Source: Purshia tridentata
Taxonomy: Eukaryota; Streptophyta; Magnoliopsida; Rosales; Rosaceae
Direction: 5' to 3'
Assembly: GCA_003254885.1 (NCBI GenBank)
Contig: QANT01000981.1
Location: 1 to 64,000 of the forward strand
Length of the DNA stretch: 64,000 bases
The notes below the pieces were generated by a model. The model did no database searches, was not told where the DNA came from, and saw nothing but the letters and a program-made list of their open reading frames with translations. Position numbers and translations under genes: made by a program. Below are positions 37,123-49,530 of the stretch, piece by piece; position 1 is the stretch's first letter, and each line of letters opens with the position of its first letter.

Positions 37123-40100
37123 TCAGGTCTTCCAACCATAGCTTATTCCATTGTTATTGCCATAGATGGTATTATGATCATGATACCCATGAGACGTATT
37201 AGGGATCAAATCTGGCAAATAAAGCTTTCCAGGAAAATCTGGTTCTTTGATGAAGCAATTATTGCCATGGACTTCAGAAATGTTCCTATTGAAGGCATCC
37301 TTCGAGCTGTTGGTCCTTCCTGCTATACAACCCAACACATTTCCTTGGGCAGCTGCAGCTGTTGGGCATCCCCAAACTCCTGAAGGCAAGTCTACGACTG
37401 AACCTTTACCACTCCCCCAGTTGGCTTCTTCCCTATCATGCTTATTTGCTGTGCGGCTGTTGTTTATCATTTCCTGTAGTAATTTTTGAATAGTCCACTG
37501 ATTCATAGAGGAATGGGAACTTAACAACCCATTTACCACTGAGTTTTCAATCAGTCCTGATTTTGAGGTTTCAGGAGCCTGAAATGGTTTAGAAGAGGTG
37601 TCCCCGTTTATGATATGTGGTTCCTGGCTTATGCTGCTCGCAAGGGAGGTCAAGTTGTTTCGTCCCATTGATTTGTGGTGATAACCAGGCAGCAATAATG
37701 CTGCCTGTTCTAGGCTATTTAAAAGTTCTATACCCATCGGTGAGGTTTCAATTGCATTATTCCTAAAACCACAAGATGCAGACATCAACTTATTCTTGTC
37801 TTTTGGCAGATCTTGATCACTCTCTAGCTGCCTCTTTCCTTTTATTTTCTTTTTCTGGAGCTCAGTTGTGGCAGTACCTCTGCAATAACTCTTCAGGCTC
37901 TCTGCAAATAAATTTGTAAGCAATTACCTCAACTAGGGATGAAATATGGTGCACAGTAACTGAAGCAACAATCTACAAGGGTTTCTTTTTTTACTTTTAT
38001 TTTTCCATTTGAACTTTCATGAGGGCAATGAAGGACTATGAACTTCCTAACCATAAGGAAAAATGTAGTCAAGCATTCAACACCAGAGATCAAAAGTTAT
38101 GTCCTCCAAAAAAAAATCCATAAATGTTTTACTTAGAAAGTTTTGATACTTAATGAGAAAGGCAAGCATAGTTATTATGATGCCAATCATGCATAAGGAG
38201 ATGCAAAGAGCCATCTTAGAAGCTGTTGAACAACATATGTAAAAGAGTACGTAAATTTGAGAAGCCCAAAATATGCAGTGGTTCCATCTGTTGTCAAAGG
38301 GACGTAGCCACATTGGAGGTGAGAAACCAATGATTTGTTAAACTGAAGCCATTAACAGAAATATGGGTTGCCACTTACCAATTGGGCCAGTGTTATTATC
38401 CTGGCAAAAAGTCATTAAATCTTTCATGGAGTAGACAACCTCAGCTATCTGTTAAGAATGCATAAGAACCCATAAAAAAATGGATATTAGCTCAAACTGG
38501 AACAAAATGAATGTATAGGCCTACCTGTAAGCACCGGGTGTATCTCTTCGAAAATCCCAAATAATTAACCAAATATAGATCCAATTTTTTTTCAACTTGT
38601 CCTCCTGCTTCCAGGATCCTACAGTAATATCAATGATAAAGAACTACATTAAAATCACTTATCATGATGGCATTCTAAACTGAAAAAAAAAAAAAAGTTT
38701 TAATAACTGTAACTATAACTGTTTTCAGTAGGCATCCTCAATCCCCAAGATGAGATTTCCAGAATAACTAAAGAAGCAAAATATAACCTGAACTAGCAAC
38801 TAACAACCACATGAAGCAAAATCATTTTAGAAAATACGTATTCACCACCAAGTGCAATAACATAACATGCCAATTTCTACAATCATAAATTGAGGGAAAA
38901 AATCAACTGATTTCTCTAACTAGAAAAGCAGAACCATTTGTTCTTACATGTTGCAATTTGCTTGTAGATCTTGGAACAAAACTGCATCAGATCCTCTATC
39001 ATCAATAGAGCACAGATAATTCTGTACAGCATGAACCAGCTGAATAACCTAGAAATGGGACATAATTGAAGAAATCAAGTTATAAGAAAGCATCTCCTCA
39101 AAAGAATCATAACATGACTGAACACTACATTAAGGAATGACCAAATAGGACTTCTATGACTTTGTAACATACACAAAACAAGATAGAATTGGTACCGAAG
39201 GAGCAACCAAAGTTCGACGAAAAAAAACTTCACGTGAACATGCACAAAATTCCCATGACAATATCTGAAAATTCATTGGACATATAAATAGCACCATATT
39301 TTATGAAGCGAAGCAATAAACAAAATAAATATGAGTTATAAAACAGTTTGCAATTAACCCACCAGCCTTATACAACATGGACTCACCTTCAAATCATGAG
39401 AGAAAATAATACGAATTTGACCTTCATGAACAACGTGAAGTAGCTCATAGACACTCTCTTGAACTGCTCTTCCATATTCCAACATCATTAATCCGGAAGG
39501 AAACCTACTCTCATGAGGCAAATCAAGCAACAAGAGTTCATCGATCATACTGCTCTCAAATGCTATTTTATTTAGCCTTGGAAGCACTTCAAAAATCGCC
39601 TCTGCCAAGTGGTAAAGGACCAATAGAAGTTAAAGGCTAGGAAAAATCTAGATATTCAGAGAATACAGATTAGTAATTAATAGTGCAAGTTTGTTTTTAC
39701 CAAATCCCCTCCCTGATTTACAACCACATATGTCACACTGCCATGCTACCTGACAAGACAACAGCAGAAAAACTAACAATTTTATATTTGGAGCGAAGAA
39801 TAAGCAATCTATATATGAGAGGAAAAAGGAATGAAGAAGAATTCGGTGCACTCATATGAAGACATGCATGTTAAAAGCTACATTTGTGCATCTATTAGAA
39901 GTCATAAGTTACAAGAATGATTAACTCATAGACTGGGTGAAAAAGAAAAGGTTGGGGTTGGGGTATGCAATTACAGAGGACAAATTGTTTTATTGGTAAA
40001 GAGGAAAAAAAATGTAGCCACATAATGAAAACTGACCACAGCTGCATGGGGGAAAACACCAAGGGCATGGTGTCCAACTTCATCATACGAGGACAGACAC

Positions 40101-41170
40101 CACCTTTAAATGTCCTCCAATAGGCTAAGTTATTGTCCTAAAAAGGAGGGAAATAGAGTAAGATTCTATTCAAGCAATATAAATTGAAAAACAGAGAGGA
40201 AGCATTGATGAAAAATATGAAAGCGGAGTGTATAATGGTTATTTCATGAATAAATAGCAATAATATATTATCAAGTAAGCAAACAACTAACAGCTGGCCG
40301 ATGTCGAAGATTATATATGTACTGCATTAACCGGCGTGAACAAACACCTTCATCAAGGAGGTGCTTCGAAAATGCATGATCCACCACCTCCTGTTGTGGC
40401 CCTAGGTGCCTCAGCTGTTGCTGCTGCTTTTTTTTTGTCAACTCCCTTCAACCGTGGAGCAGAATGCAAAAGCTTTTGCTCATCTTGATTTTGTGACATA
40501 TAAAGCTGAGGCAGTGCTTGTATTTGCAATCCATTTCTCTGCAATTCCGCAGACTCCTGACTCTGCAGTAGCTGCTGAAAGACATGATTTTTCAGGATAG
40601 CCTCTTGCTTGACGCCTAGTCTAGGTTTCTTACGCCTCTTACTCAAGGTAAGAGATTCCTGTTTTCCACCATTAAGGAGCGGATTGTGGTTCTTCAATGC
40701 TGGCTGAGGAGCAGCATTGAAAACCCATTTTTGTTGCTTCCTTTTATGCATCTGGGAGCTTGTCTGTTCTAAACGTAAGGTCTGCTGCGATTTGGACAAA
40801 TCATCTACAACTGAAGGTTTTGAGGTACCTGAATTATGCAAAAAGAAATTCACAGGCGGTCCAAATAAATTAAGGGTTTTAAGTGCCTGAATTGTGCATG
40901 TAAGGATTCTTTAAGATTTGCCATGTTAGCATCTATTACTAAAAAACATGCCCTGAGAATCAATCTCTAGCTTTTCATATTGTTTAACAGCCATAAGGCC
41001 ATATTAATGTTTCTAGAGACCATACCCCCATTCAACTTTGCTACTCTAAAAGTAGTACCTGGCAAATTCCCGGAAAATGCATTCAAGTGGGAAGCTAAAA
41101 TAGCCTGGTAATGCCCATCATGATGTAGTAAGTTATCAGATCCTGAGGACTTCACAAAGGTTCCGGTCAT
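37123..41170 (-). pseudogene. SEUSS-like (SLK) transcriptional co-regulator, apparently disrupted
   Basis: Homolog of the plant SEUSS/SLK adaptors (LIM-binding family) that recruit LEUNIG corepressors. Ten exons can be traced: 41170-41059, 40828-40292, 40137-40037, 39749-39701, 39601-39387, 39264-39196, 39048-38948, 38618-38525, 38448-38379, 37901-37123. Family blocks are KKPRLGVKQEAILKNHVFQQ, WQCDICGCKSGRGF, FEVLPRLNKIAFESSMIDEL, FPSGLMMLEYGRAVQESVYE, LGFSKRYTRCLQIAEVVYSM, and a 259-residue tail. Two faults stop a full reading. In exon 2 a run of nine A (40436-40428) leaves the frame one base out before VVDHAFSKHLLDEGVC. In exon 3 about 31 bases are missing after YWRTF, where relatives read FVxEYFxPRAK before RWCLS. 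The N terminus is also much shorter than in SLK2. The first fault could be an assembly error; the second looks real. Splice sites and all later exons are intact, so any loss is recent. Confidence 0.7.
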
Positions 41171-43693
41171 GTTAGAATTTAGATGGTGTTTCAGTCTGTA
41201 CTCTAGAATTTAGCTTCTGATCATATTTTCCACATGCAAAACAAAAACAAGAGCTGAATCACACATATACCATAAAACAAAAGCATAGATTTTTCAGGCT
41301 TTCACACACATACATGAATAATACCCCAGAGACTGTTTGGTTTCCGAGAAACAAGAGGGAGAATTAAAGTAACGATTTTTTAGCACCCATGTCTGAAATT
41401 CTTTCTTTCGGTCATTTCTTCTCAGAAACTAAACAAAGCCGTAATCTTTCTCAGTAATTAGTCCCGGGAAAAAGACCCCATCACAAATGGAGCCTGAAGG
41501 TAACGCAATGTCTAATCTTGAAACCCAACAAGTTATAAAAATAAAAATTTTCTCTTTATGTTCTTTTCCAATATTTTCTCGGAAACCAAACGGGCCTACC
41601 TTCTTGGCAAAAAAATCGAAGCCAAGAAGACAAAGCAACGCAAGGTAAGAAACAAATCAAAATGCTCTGAGTCTATTTTCTCACCCAATGCAGTTTGAAG
41701 AGAAAAGTTCAAAAAGGTCAAATTTTGCTGTGAAATATTGAAAGAGATTCAGAGACTGTGGTTAAAGCTTTGAGAAAGCAAACAGGTGGCGTGCAATTTG
41801 CTTGGAACCGCCATGGCCGTAAGGTAGGTAGCAACAAAGGGTAGTGTGCGTAAACATAATGAGCGGGAAGTGGCGCCATTGTTATATAGAGCGCGAGTGA
41901 GCGAGTCTGAGAGTAGGGGACCGGCTGTTACCGGTTACTGGCTTTGGTTTAACTGGATGTCCCGGTAGGAATTTGGGCACGCTTGTCACCCAAGGACGAG
42001 CCACGTACTCCTTTGAGAATATTGTAGGAACGCATATGATGTCTCCTTCAGTTTTATTCCCCTCTTGCCCTTCAGATTTTCTTGTTATTCCAAAAATGCC
42101 CTTACGAAAAAAAAAGTATTTTACAATTTTTAATATTTTATGCAATCACAAAAGTGAACTGCAAAATATGAATGAAGTAATATTTCAAAGACCGCTCTTA
42201 TTTGCATATTTATTTTCTTTTTAGTACTTAACTCTCTTCTTTATTTATTAAATTACAATTCTAAATTCTAACATAATACTTTCATTATGCACTACAAATC
42301 ACTCATCACCAACTGCAAGTCTAGACCCACTCCGATCTCACCATTGATGGCGTCACATTTATAGTTTACGTAATTGTACCACATTTAAGAGTAATGTTAG
42401 GGAGACAATATTATTGTACCACATAATGTGGTTTCATAGCGATCCTTAATTTAAAGAGAGAGAGAGGGAAAAAAATTAAAAATAGCTAAAAAACCACATT
42501 ATTTAGTACTATAAAGATGATTCAATAATATGATTCCTAACAGTATCTTAATCTTAAACTAAGACCTCAAAAAGAAAAATGAAAAAAGGGGAACCTAACT
42601 CCTAAGTCCTAACCAAATGTTTCAATTTCACATAAAACTTCAGACTAAACACTAGGAAGCGATGATGGTATTATCTTCCTTTAGTAGTATCAGGTATGTG
42701 ATGATCCGTCCGAATACAGAATCAGAGTTCATGCAAGTAGAATTAGGACTTGGCCTTTTAACAAAGGAGTACCAACATTTGCCTTTATCAAACAAAATCA
42801 GATTCATCACATGGTTATTATGAGCCCAACACAAGACCATATAGTCATGTTTATTTATTTTTTTATAAAAAAAATGACTTTTTTTGTGTGCTTTTTTTTT
42901 ATTATAAAAAAAAAATTACTGTTCTCAATATAAACACACCATGTCATCACCCAAACGTCACCCCAGTGCCAACATAACTAGTAAGAATAAATAAAAATAT
43001 TTATGCTTATTGCCATGTAACTATATAAGCAGCAAAGTGAAATAATCAACTGTGTTGTCAACAGCCGATGATCATTTGATCTACTAAATAACACTCAGTA
43101 TTCTTTTATCGAAGCAGGTTCAGAATTCAAAATTCATGAATCCCAGTTCCAGTATGGCATGTACCCATTCCTCTGCGTAATTCAAATAGTAATTTAAAAT
43201 TGCAAGACGATTGAAGTTTTCTTATTAGTCAGTACACTTGGCAATATCATATGCCAATATGTAGGAAATTATCGTTCTTAAGTATAGTTATGAAAAACTG
43301 TGTTAAACAAAGTTCGATTATAAATGAAAATAGTGCAGTTCAGAACAATTTCACGGGATACTTCGGCATATAAGCTCTTTTGATTTCAAACTTCATGTGA
43401 CCTTTAGTGTGTCATCACTGAAGTGGCATGTATCCAAATATGAAAGTTTCTGCGAGATATAGAATTCAAAAGCCAAAATATATGTGTCATGGTCCACTTT
43501 AGCATCCTATGCTTAATGATATATAAGCTCAACAAGGATTTAGTATGACTATGTTTAACAAGCATAATTATAACAAACAGTAGTCATAATATCCATTAAT
43601 TAGTAGCAACAATAAAATTATAATGATATTGTTATTCACAAAAGGTCGTTATAATTGCCTAGATCAAGAAATTCCACATACATAACATATCTT
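41171..43693. other. Intergenic region upstream of the SEUSS-like gene and downstream of the MYB/SANT gene
   Basis: The left several hundred bases, to about 41880, probably hold the 5' UTR and promoter of the SEUSS-like gene. The right part should include the 3' UTR of the MYB/SANT gene. A MITE-like repeat lies at 42392-42549. No further gene is recognised. Confidence 0.45.
42392..42549. mobile_element. MITE-like inverted repeat
   Basis: The left end TAATGTTAGGGAGACAATAT pairs with the right end, whose reverse complement reads ACTGTTAGGAATCATATTAT. Inner parts also pair: ATAATGTGGTTTCATAGC against ATAATGTGGTTTTTTAGC. It is about 158 bases with no coding capacity. The target duplication is unclear. 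Confidence 0.55.
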
Positions 43694-44752
43694 TCAGCAT
43701 AAGCCATGCTCTAACAGATATAATACATATGCCTTCTTCTTTTCCTCAGACATGCTAAAAAATACTCTAAGCAGGTCATATTTAGTAGCTAAAATGTTTG
43801 TGGCTCGGAAGACTTGCGATTCAGTAAGGCCTTCAATTTTGCTCAACTCACCATGAAGTTTAGCTTGCAATGCAGCCACTTCCTTGTCAAATGAAAGAAT
43901 ATTAATCATTACATCAAGCTTAGATGCCATGGAAGCTGACATACTCCCAAAATTCCTACTTATCTCTTCCATAGACTTCGCTTTCACCCTACGACCATGA
44001 TCTGAAACACTTGAAGTGCTTTGTGTGGGTCTTCCTTGTTGGTCACTTGGTTGTGTAAATGATACATCATACTCTTCCAACCCTTCAGAGTGTGATTCCA
44101 TATTCATATCATCATTATTCAGATTCACATTTTCACCAAAATCATTGTCCACACCTAGTTTTTGATCAATGTTTGCATCCTCCTGTCTAATTTCATCTTC
44201 GTCATCATCAGCATTACCAACATTTGCACCAATAGCACGTTCTCTTCCATATATCTCTCCCAATATATAGTAGAATGGAAATGGCTTACCATACAATCCA
44301 CTTGCCTCCTTTCTTGTCTACTTTTACAACATATCATAGAACATATAATCAAGAATTCATAAGTAAATATTAGCAATATTGAATATAATATGTAGATTTA
44401 CCTTAACCCATTCATCATATACACTTTTCTGACAAACAAGCATCATTTCTTCGTGATTCCAACCAAATCCACTTTGATATAACATCTCAGATAAGGCACA
44501 ATATTTCTTCTTCAATGTTTTAACTCGTGATTCAATGTGAGGAGATGCCTGTATTCCACTACCTGGCAGTTTGGCTTCCATCATAGCCTCTATCTGGGCT
44601 AGGTATCCATTTTTGAAACCATTATCAGCTCTCCACTTGGTGTTATGATATAATTCTTGCAGTGATTCAACTAATGCAGAATCTTCCTTGGTTGTCCAAT
44701 AACGTTTATTCAGGCCCCTTCCTCGCTTTTTTGTAGTTGAATCAGAATTCAT
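43694..44752 (-). CDS. MYB/SANT-like DNA-binding protein (PIF/Harbinger ORF1-related)
   Basis: Two coding exons, 44752-44402 and 44317-43694, join in frame to 324 residues. The N-terminal part has a MYB/SANT-like domain at about residues 15-115: RYWTTKEDSALVESLQELYH, NGFKNGYLAQIEAMMEAKLP, ESRVKTLKKKYCALSEML, SGFGWNHEEMMLV, then VYDEWVK. After the intron comes KPFPFYYILGEIYGRERAIG, then an acidic, low-complexity stretch, and a C-terminal helical region (KAKSMEEISRNFGSMSASMA, MSEEKKKAYVLYLLEHGLC). This build is shared by plant proteins like At2g29880 and by ORF1 of PIF/Harbinger transposons. No transposase is present in the window, so it may be a domesticated or stranded copy. A good acceptor (TTTTGTAG) sits one base before the ATG, which implies noncoding upstream exons. 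The target DNA is unknown. Confidence 0.82.
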
Positions 44753-45710
44753 CCTACAAAACAAAATAAATGTGGCAAAAACTACAAACACATAACATAT
44801 GCATGCAGCAGCACAAAAATAACTGCTTAGCTCCATTATGATTCCTGTGTAATTTGAAAAATCAGAAATGGGATTCCTGATTTATACTACGTGGGCCCCA
44901 CATGACTTTTGATTCTCTTAGTGCAAGTAAACAATGGATTGTCTTTGACTTGAAGTATGAATGATTCTCGTACCATCCATTCCATTCTAGGTAAGTAAAC
45001 ATGCTATGAGTTCATTATAGTTTCCTGGTATCTCTTCCTATAATTTAGGCACTTTGAGCAGAATCTTAGTATCACTTACACTTTGAAGTTAAAAAAAGAC
45101 ATATTTGAATTGTAATGTTCCTTGAAAGCACCTAATCACAACCAAATAGCACTTACACTTTTTTTTTCCTACATTACCATTTGCTTGGAAATTTGTAGGA
45201 CAAGTCCAGATCACCCAGTATCTGCTCTTTGATTTAGCAATACACATTACCAACCTAAACCAATGCTAAAGAAGCAGTATTGGACTTCACATAATCACAT
45301 CATAAGTGATTGAAGTTGTTTTGTGGAGGGGTCTATAATTCCACATATATTGAATTTTTGATTGACAACATCAGAAACATCATGCTTTTCCTGCATCTGG
45401 ACCTCTGGCCTAGAAGTATAGTAAAATGGAAACAAATACAAACACAAGGAGAGGGAGGGAGGCCATTACATTTCTTGAGAAAAATGGTTGTTTCCCTTGC
45501 TTTTCTGCTTCCCTCTTTTTTCACGTGCTCAACCAAAATGGCAGCATCAATATGCTTAGCTGGCTTGGCTAACTTAAATATTAGATTTTATCCTGAAACA
45601 ACATGACAACAGTGAAGAAAGTTGAACAGTAACTGTACTAATATTTTCTACATTTTTTAAGAAAAGAAAAAAGGTTAAAAGGAATATATAGCTAGGTCAA
45701 ATACATGAGA

Positions 45711-45913
45711 ATTTATTTTTATTTTTTTTATGCCCAGAAATCCATTGGGTGACCCAGATTCGAAACTGAGGCCCCCAGTCGAACCCTACAATCTTTGGGA
45801 GGCAGGAAACATTAGCAAATAGCTAGATAGGTACCTTTGAGGAATCGAACCTCATACCACATGGGAACAAACCACTGGTCTGACCACTTGACTAAACCCT
45901 TGTCGGTAGATAG
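45711..45913 (-). mobile_element. tRNA-derived SINE with 10-base target duplication
   Basis: Read on the minus strand, the element starts near 45913. It has a polymerase III A box TAGTCAAGTGG, a B box GGTTCGATTCC, a body of about 120 bases, and an A-rich tail (AAAAAAAATAAAAATAAAT). Perfect direct repeats ATACATGAGA flank it at 45701-45710 and 45914-45923. The head, tail and duplication together are diagnostic of a SINE. A second GGTTCGA word occurs within the body. It lies in the intergenic or leader-intron DNA of the MYB/SANT gene. Confidence 0.85.
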
Positions 45914-45945
45914 ATACATGAGAGATTAGCATTACATATCTTTCT

Positions 45946-46154
45946 AAAAACCAAACAATAACAATCCAAGATATGAAAAAACCAAACAATAACAATCCAA
46001 GATATGAGCTTCTTTTATTCTTCAATTTGGTGACTGGATATCTTTTAATTGCTTTTGTAGTTCTTGTCATATCCGAAATCAATCTTTTATTCTTCAATTT
46101 GGTGACTGGATATCTTTGAATTGCTTTTGTAGTTCTTGTCATATCCGAAATCAA
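45946..46154. repeat. Two adjacent tandem duplications (about 31 and 72 bases)
   Basis: AACCAAACAATAACAATCC followed by AAGATATG occurs twice within 45946-46006. A 72-base unit starting TCTTTTATTCTTCAATTTGG occurs at 46011-46082 and 46083-46154 with about one difference. Both duplications are young. Confidence 0.9.
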
Positions 46155-47295
46155 AACTCAGAAAAAAAAAATTAAAAAAAAGAATAAACACAAAGACAGA
46201 AGAAACTGAAGGAACAGGTCCACAACTGATTTAAGAAATTACCTCTCTTTCGTCAGGAAGCTTATCGCTAATAAAAAATCATGTCTCTTCCTAAGCCTGC
46301 AGTATACATGTTATTTACTCAGTAAATATGCTCCCAAAAAAAAAAATAAGTATAGTAAATCCTATGAAGTTTCTTATCAAAATTAATTCTTATGAATTTG
46401 ACATGCCATTTTACCTCAAGATTTGTGACACAACACTTCTGGATTAGAAAGTTAGATATTTAGTAATCCAAAATTAACAAATCAAATTTGGCACCAAAGA
46501 AAACAGCCAAAATTTGTAATATATACACACAGCACGAGTGGAGATAGACAGACAACATCAAAACATGGGTCATACTACCTCAACAAGTTTTATGCTAAAC
46601 AGTATAAACTAGATAAATACAATGATGAAACAATAACAGGTGGTTGATTATTGTTTAGTAAGGACAAAAAAAAAGGTTCAAATCAAACCAGGTCTTCTGA
46701 TAAGAAAGAAATTGGAAACACAAAAGCCAAAATAAACATTCATAACCATACTTCCTATATGTCATGCTTCGTATCAAACCAGGTATGATTCCCAATACTA
46801 CATACCACAGACATAAAAACACAAAACCAAACAAGTTACTGTTATTCATTGTAAAGTTTTTTTCATAGTAAAACATCCATATAACCTACTCTTTTATCAT
46901 AAAAAATAAAAATAAAAATTGAGAACCCCATGAAACACGAAAAAGGGGTCCAACGAATTGAGGTTGAATCATACATCCCCAATCGGAATTAGCTCATACA
47001 AATTACGAAGCAGAACAAACTTCATTCACGCAACCCAAAAGCTCACTCATTTTGGAGCTTGAATGACCTCTCTAAACCTGGCTTCTTGCAACTGACCTCC
47101 ATGGCCTTCACAAAATTTCACACACACAAACACACACACATTCAGCTAAAAAAGAGCAATCAAAGCAACCCAATACATGGTCGAATTAGCGATGCTCTGG
47201 GTTACTTACATTTTTGGAAGAAGAAGACGATTTGTGGTGTTCGAGTTTGGCTTGGCTTGACGTCGCCATCGCGTTGTGAGGTCTGTCTCTTCAGT

Positions 47296-49530
47296 GTTCT
47301 GGACTCCGGGGAGGTTTGGTTCGAATATCAACACCTTTTAATTTAGACGGCGAACTAGAAGAAAGATCACCTGGGCGGCTGGGCCTATTGGGTTGGGTTC
47401 CATTGTCGGGCCCACTCAAATACTAGTGGAGATCTTTTATACTTTTGGGTGGGTGGGGCTCTCGGATCCGACCAATTTAGCCTTGGGAAATGGGAAAGGC
47501 GTATTCTTTCCTAGATTATCATATTCGTTTCATTATAATTGTTGGGGATTAGCATTATATTTTGTTTTGGTTAACTTATAATGACAATTTTGGCTTTTAA
47601 ATTCGATCTTTTTATCAATTTACCACATAAATTAAATTATTATAATGTACCTACTAAATACGAATAATAAATAAGTTACGTTAGTATAAAATATGTATAA
47701 TAGTCATAAATTGATTGGGCCAAGATTGAGTCATTCAACAAGATTATTTATATAGGTTAGGACTAAGTAATATTTAATATGATTACCAAATGACATGACA
47801 CAAATACAACCCACAAATTACCGCCTCTACTTTTATAAGAAAGTATTAGCATTCTATTTTAGTTTCTTAATCTAATTGAATAATCGAGTACTAAATGAAT
47901 ATGAATTTGATATAAGTCAATCCAATTTGAATTTGGTTTGTTTCTAGGAATTATAGGTCTAACTTAAATGTTGACATATCACAAGTTGTAGAACATTTTT
48001 TTTGGAGCAAGAATTGGGTACCAGTTTTTTGATGCTCATTTCATACAAGACTATTATATTAGCCTGCTCTCTCTCTCTCTCTTTCTTCTCTTATTTTAAT
48101 GACTAAGATAATAGCCTTGTATGAAATGGGTACCCAATCCACTTTCATTTTTTTCAACCTTTTAATTGTTATTATAAAACCTCAGGCGAATTACCTTTTG
48201 TTTTCCCACCAATGAAATCAAAAGGAAAAGGAAGAATTTAACTTGAAATTTTTGTCCCAATTTTGAATGAGGACATATGATTTTCCCATTTGTAGAACTT
48301 CAAAATTGATACTCTCTTCAAAGACTTTGGAATAGCCAATAGGTAAGATTAAAAGAAAAGCAAAATAAGATATAATCTTTGAATTGTTTTTCTATCCCCA
48401 CATGTATACAAATGATGTAACACTAATATTAATTAAATAGTATCATTAAACCATTGCTGTTCAACTCTAACTACCAACCAACATATTTTGAAGCTCACTT
48501 ATTAATTCCTGCAAAGGAACAAGTGTTGGGTCAATTTTTTAGTATATAATTATTCATGTTGGCAATGAAGTTACTCAATGCAGCATGCTTATCCATCCAA
48601 GATGAAGATGGATGCCTCCTTTTCTAGATTTTTATTATTAGCTAATTACGATACACAATTATATTTTGTAACTATTAGATTTTAGTAAATTTACTTTTCC
48701 ACTTATAATATATAATATTTTTTAATAATGTTATATACTTACCATATTTTTATATTATAATTTATACCACTTTACACCATATTCATATATTTAACACTAA
48801 ACAAATAAAAATAAAAATCTTAAAAATAAGAAAAAATTATGTCTACTATAATGATAACATGTAATATGGTATAAATATAATACAAAAATATAATAAAAAT
48901 AATATTATTGAATTTTTTTTAACATTGTTAGATTTACTTGTATATGATACAGTATTCGTATAACAAAACTCTTGTCAAGTAAAATTTGAAGCTTTAATCC
49001 CATACAATATGTTATGGATGTTGATACTACCATTTGATCGATGGATTCAACCATTTGGATTCAAAAGATATAGGTTTAAAATCGTTGGATCCATTGAATC
49101 CATGCCAAGGTTTGAAGAAAGCATCTCCAAATTCCAATAAAGAGAGTTTTCGATGACTTCAAGAACTAGTTATTAAAACTTATTAGTCTTATTATGGTTA
49201 TGGTAGCTAGTGAAAGACTGAAAAGGACAAACAAACCCCACGTGCAATTCACTTCACTGCCACCCAACCAACCAAACTACCTTACCAGTTACCCCCACCA
49301 ATCCAAAACTTTGATGTACATGTCGTGCGAGGGCATTATCGTCCTTTCTTTACAATAAGTCAAAACTACAAAATCCAAATTCCAAGTCTATTTATTTATT
49401 TTTTTCAATATATAAAAAACGTAAAATAAAATCGGCAAGCGGACCTTCGTTCATTCTGTCATCTCCAGACCTTCTTCTTCTTCTCAATCTCGTTCGCAGA
49501 TTCGTACTCAAACCAGAAACCCAGCCAGCC
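47296..49530. other. Intergenic region before the acyltransferase gene
   Basis: The left end is a likely promoter for the minus-strand exons at 47.2 kb. The right end, about 49200-49530, is the promoter and leader of the acyltransferase gene. In between is AT-rich DNA with an inverted repeat at 48011-48140 and no recognised gene. Confidence 0.5.
48011..48140. mobile_element. Inverted-repeat MITE
   Basis: The left arm GAATTGGGTACC plus CATTTCATACAAGACTATTA (48011-48062) pairs with the right arm, whose reverse complement reads GGATTGGGTACC then CATTTCATACAAGGCTATTA (48103-48140). The left arm has an extra insert of about 10 bases. The loop is a CT-rich tract. No target duplication could be fixed. 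Confidence 0.6.

Larger units (their letters stand above)
44753..47295 (-). other. Candidate 5' noncoding exons and leader intron of the MYB/SANT gene
   Basis: Two exon-like pieces lie upstream on the minus strand. One ends at 47210 with an AAT/GTAAGT donor and contains an ATG at 47269 opening a serine-rich start (MATSSQAKLEHHKSSSSSKN). The other is 46295-46242, between a CTGCAG acceptor and a GTAATT donor. Splicing these to the acceptor at 44754 would give a leader. The first piece does not join the second in an open frame, so its ATG would be a 21-codon uORF. The intervening DNA holds a SINE (45711-45913) and tandem duplications (45946-46154). This is inference from splice signals only; the pieces could also belong to a separate small gene. 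Confidence 0.35.

Noticed and set aside
46242-47269. A separate small gene made of the exon-like pieces at 47.2 and 46.3 kb
   Set aside because: The two pieces do not join in an open frame, and no further coding exon was found; I list them only as candidate leader exons.
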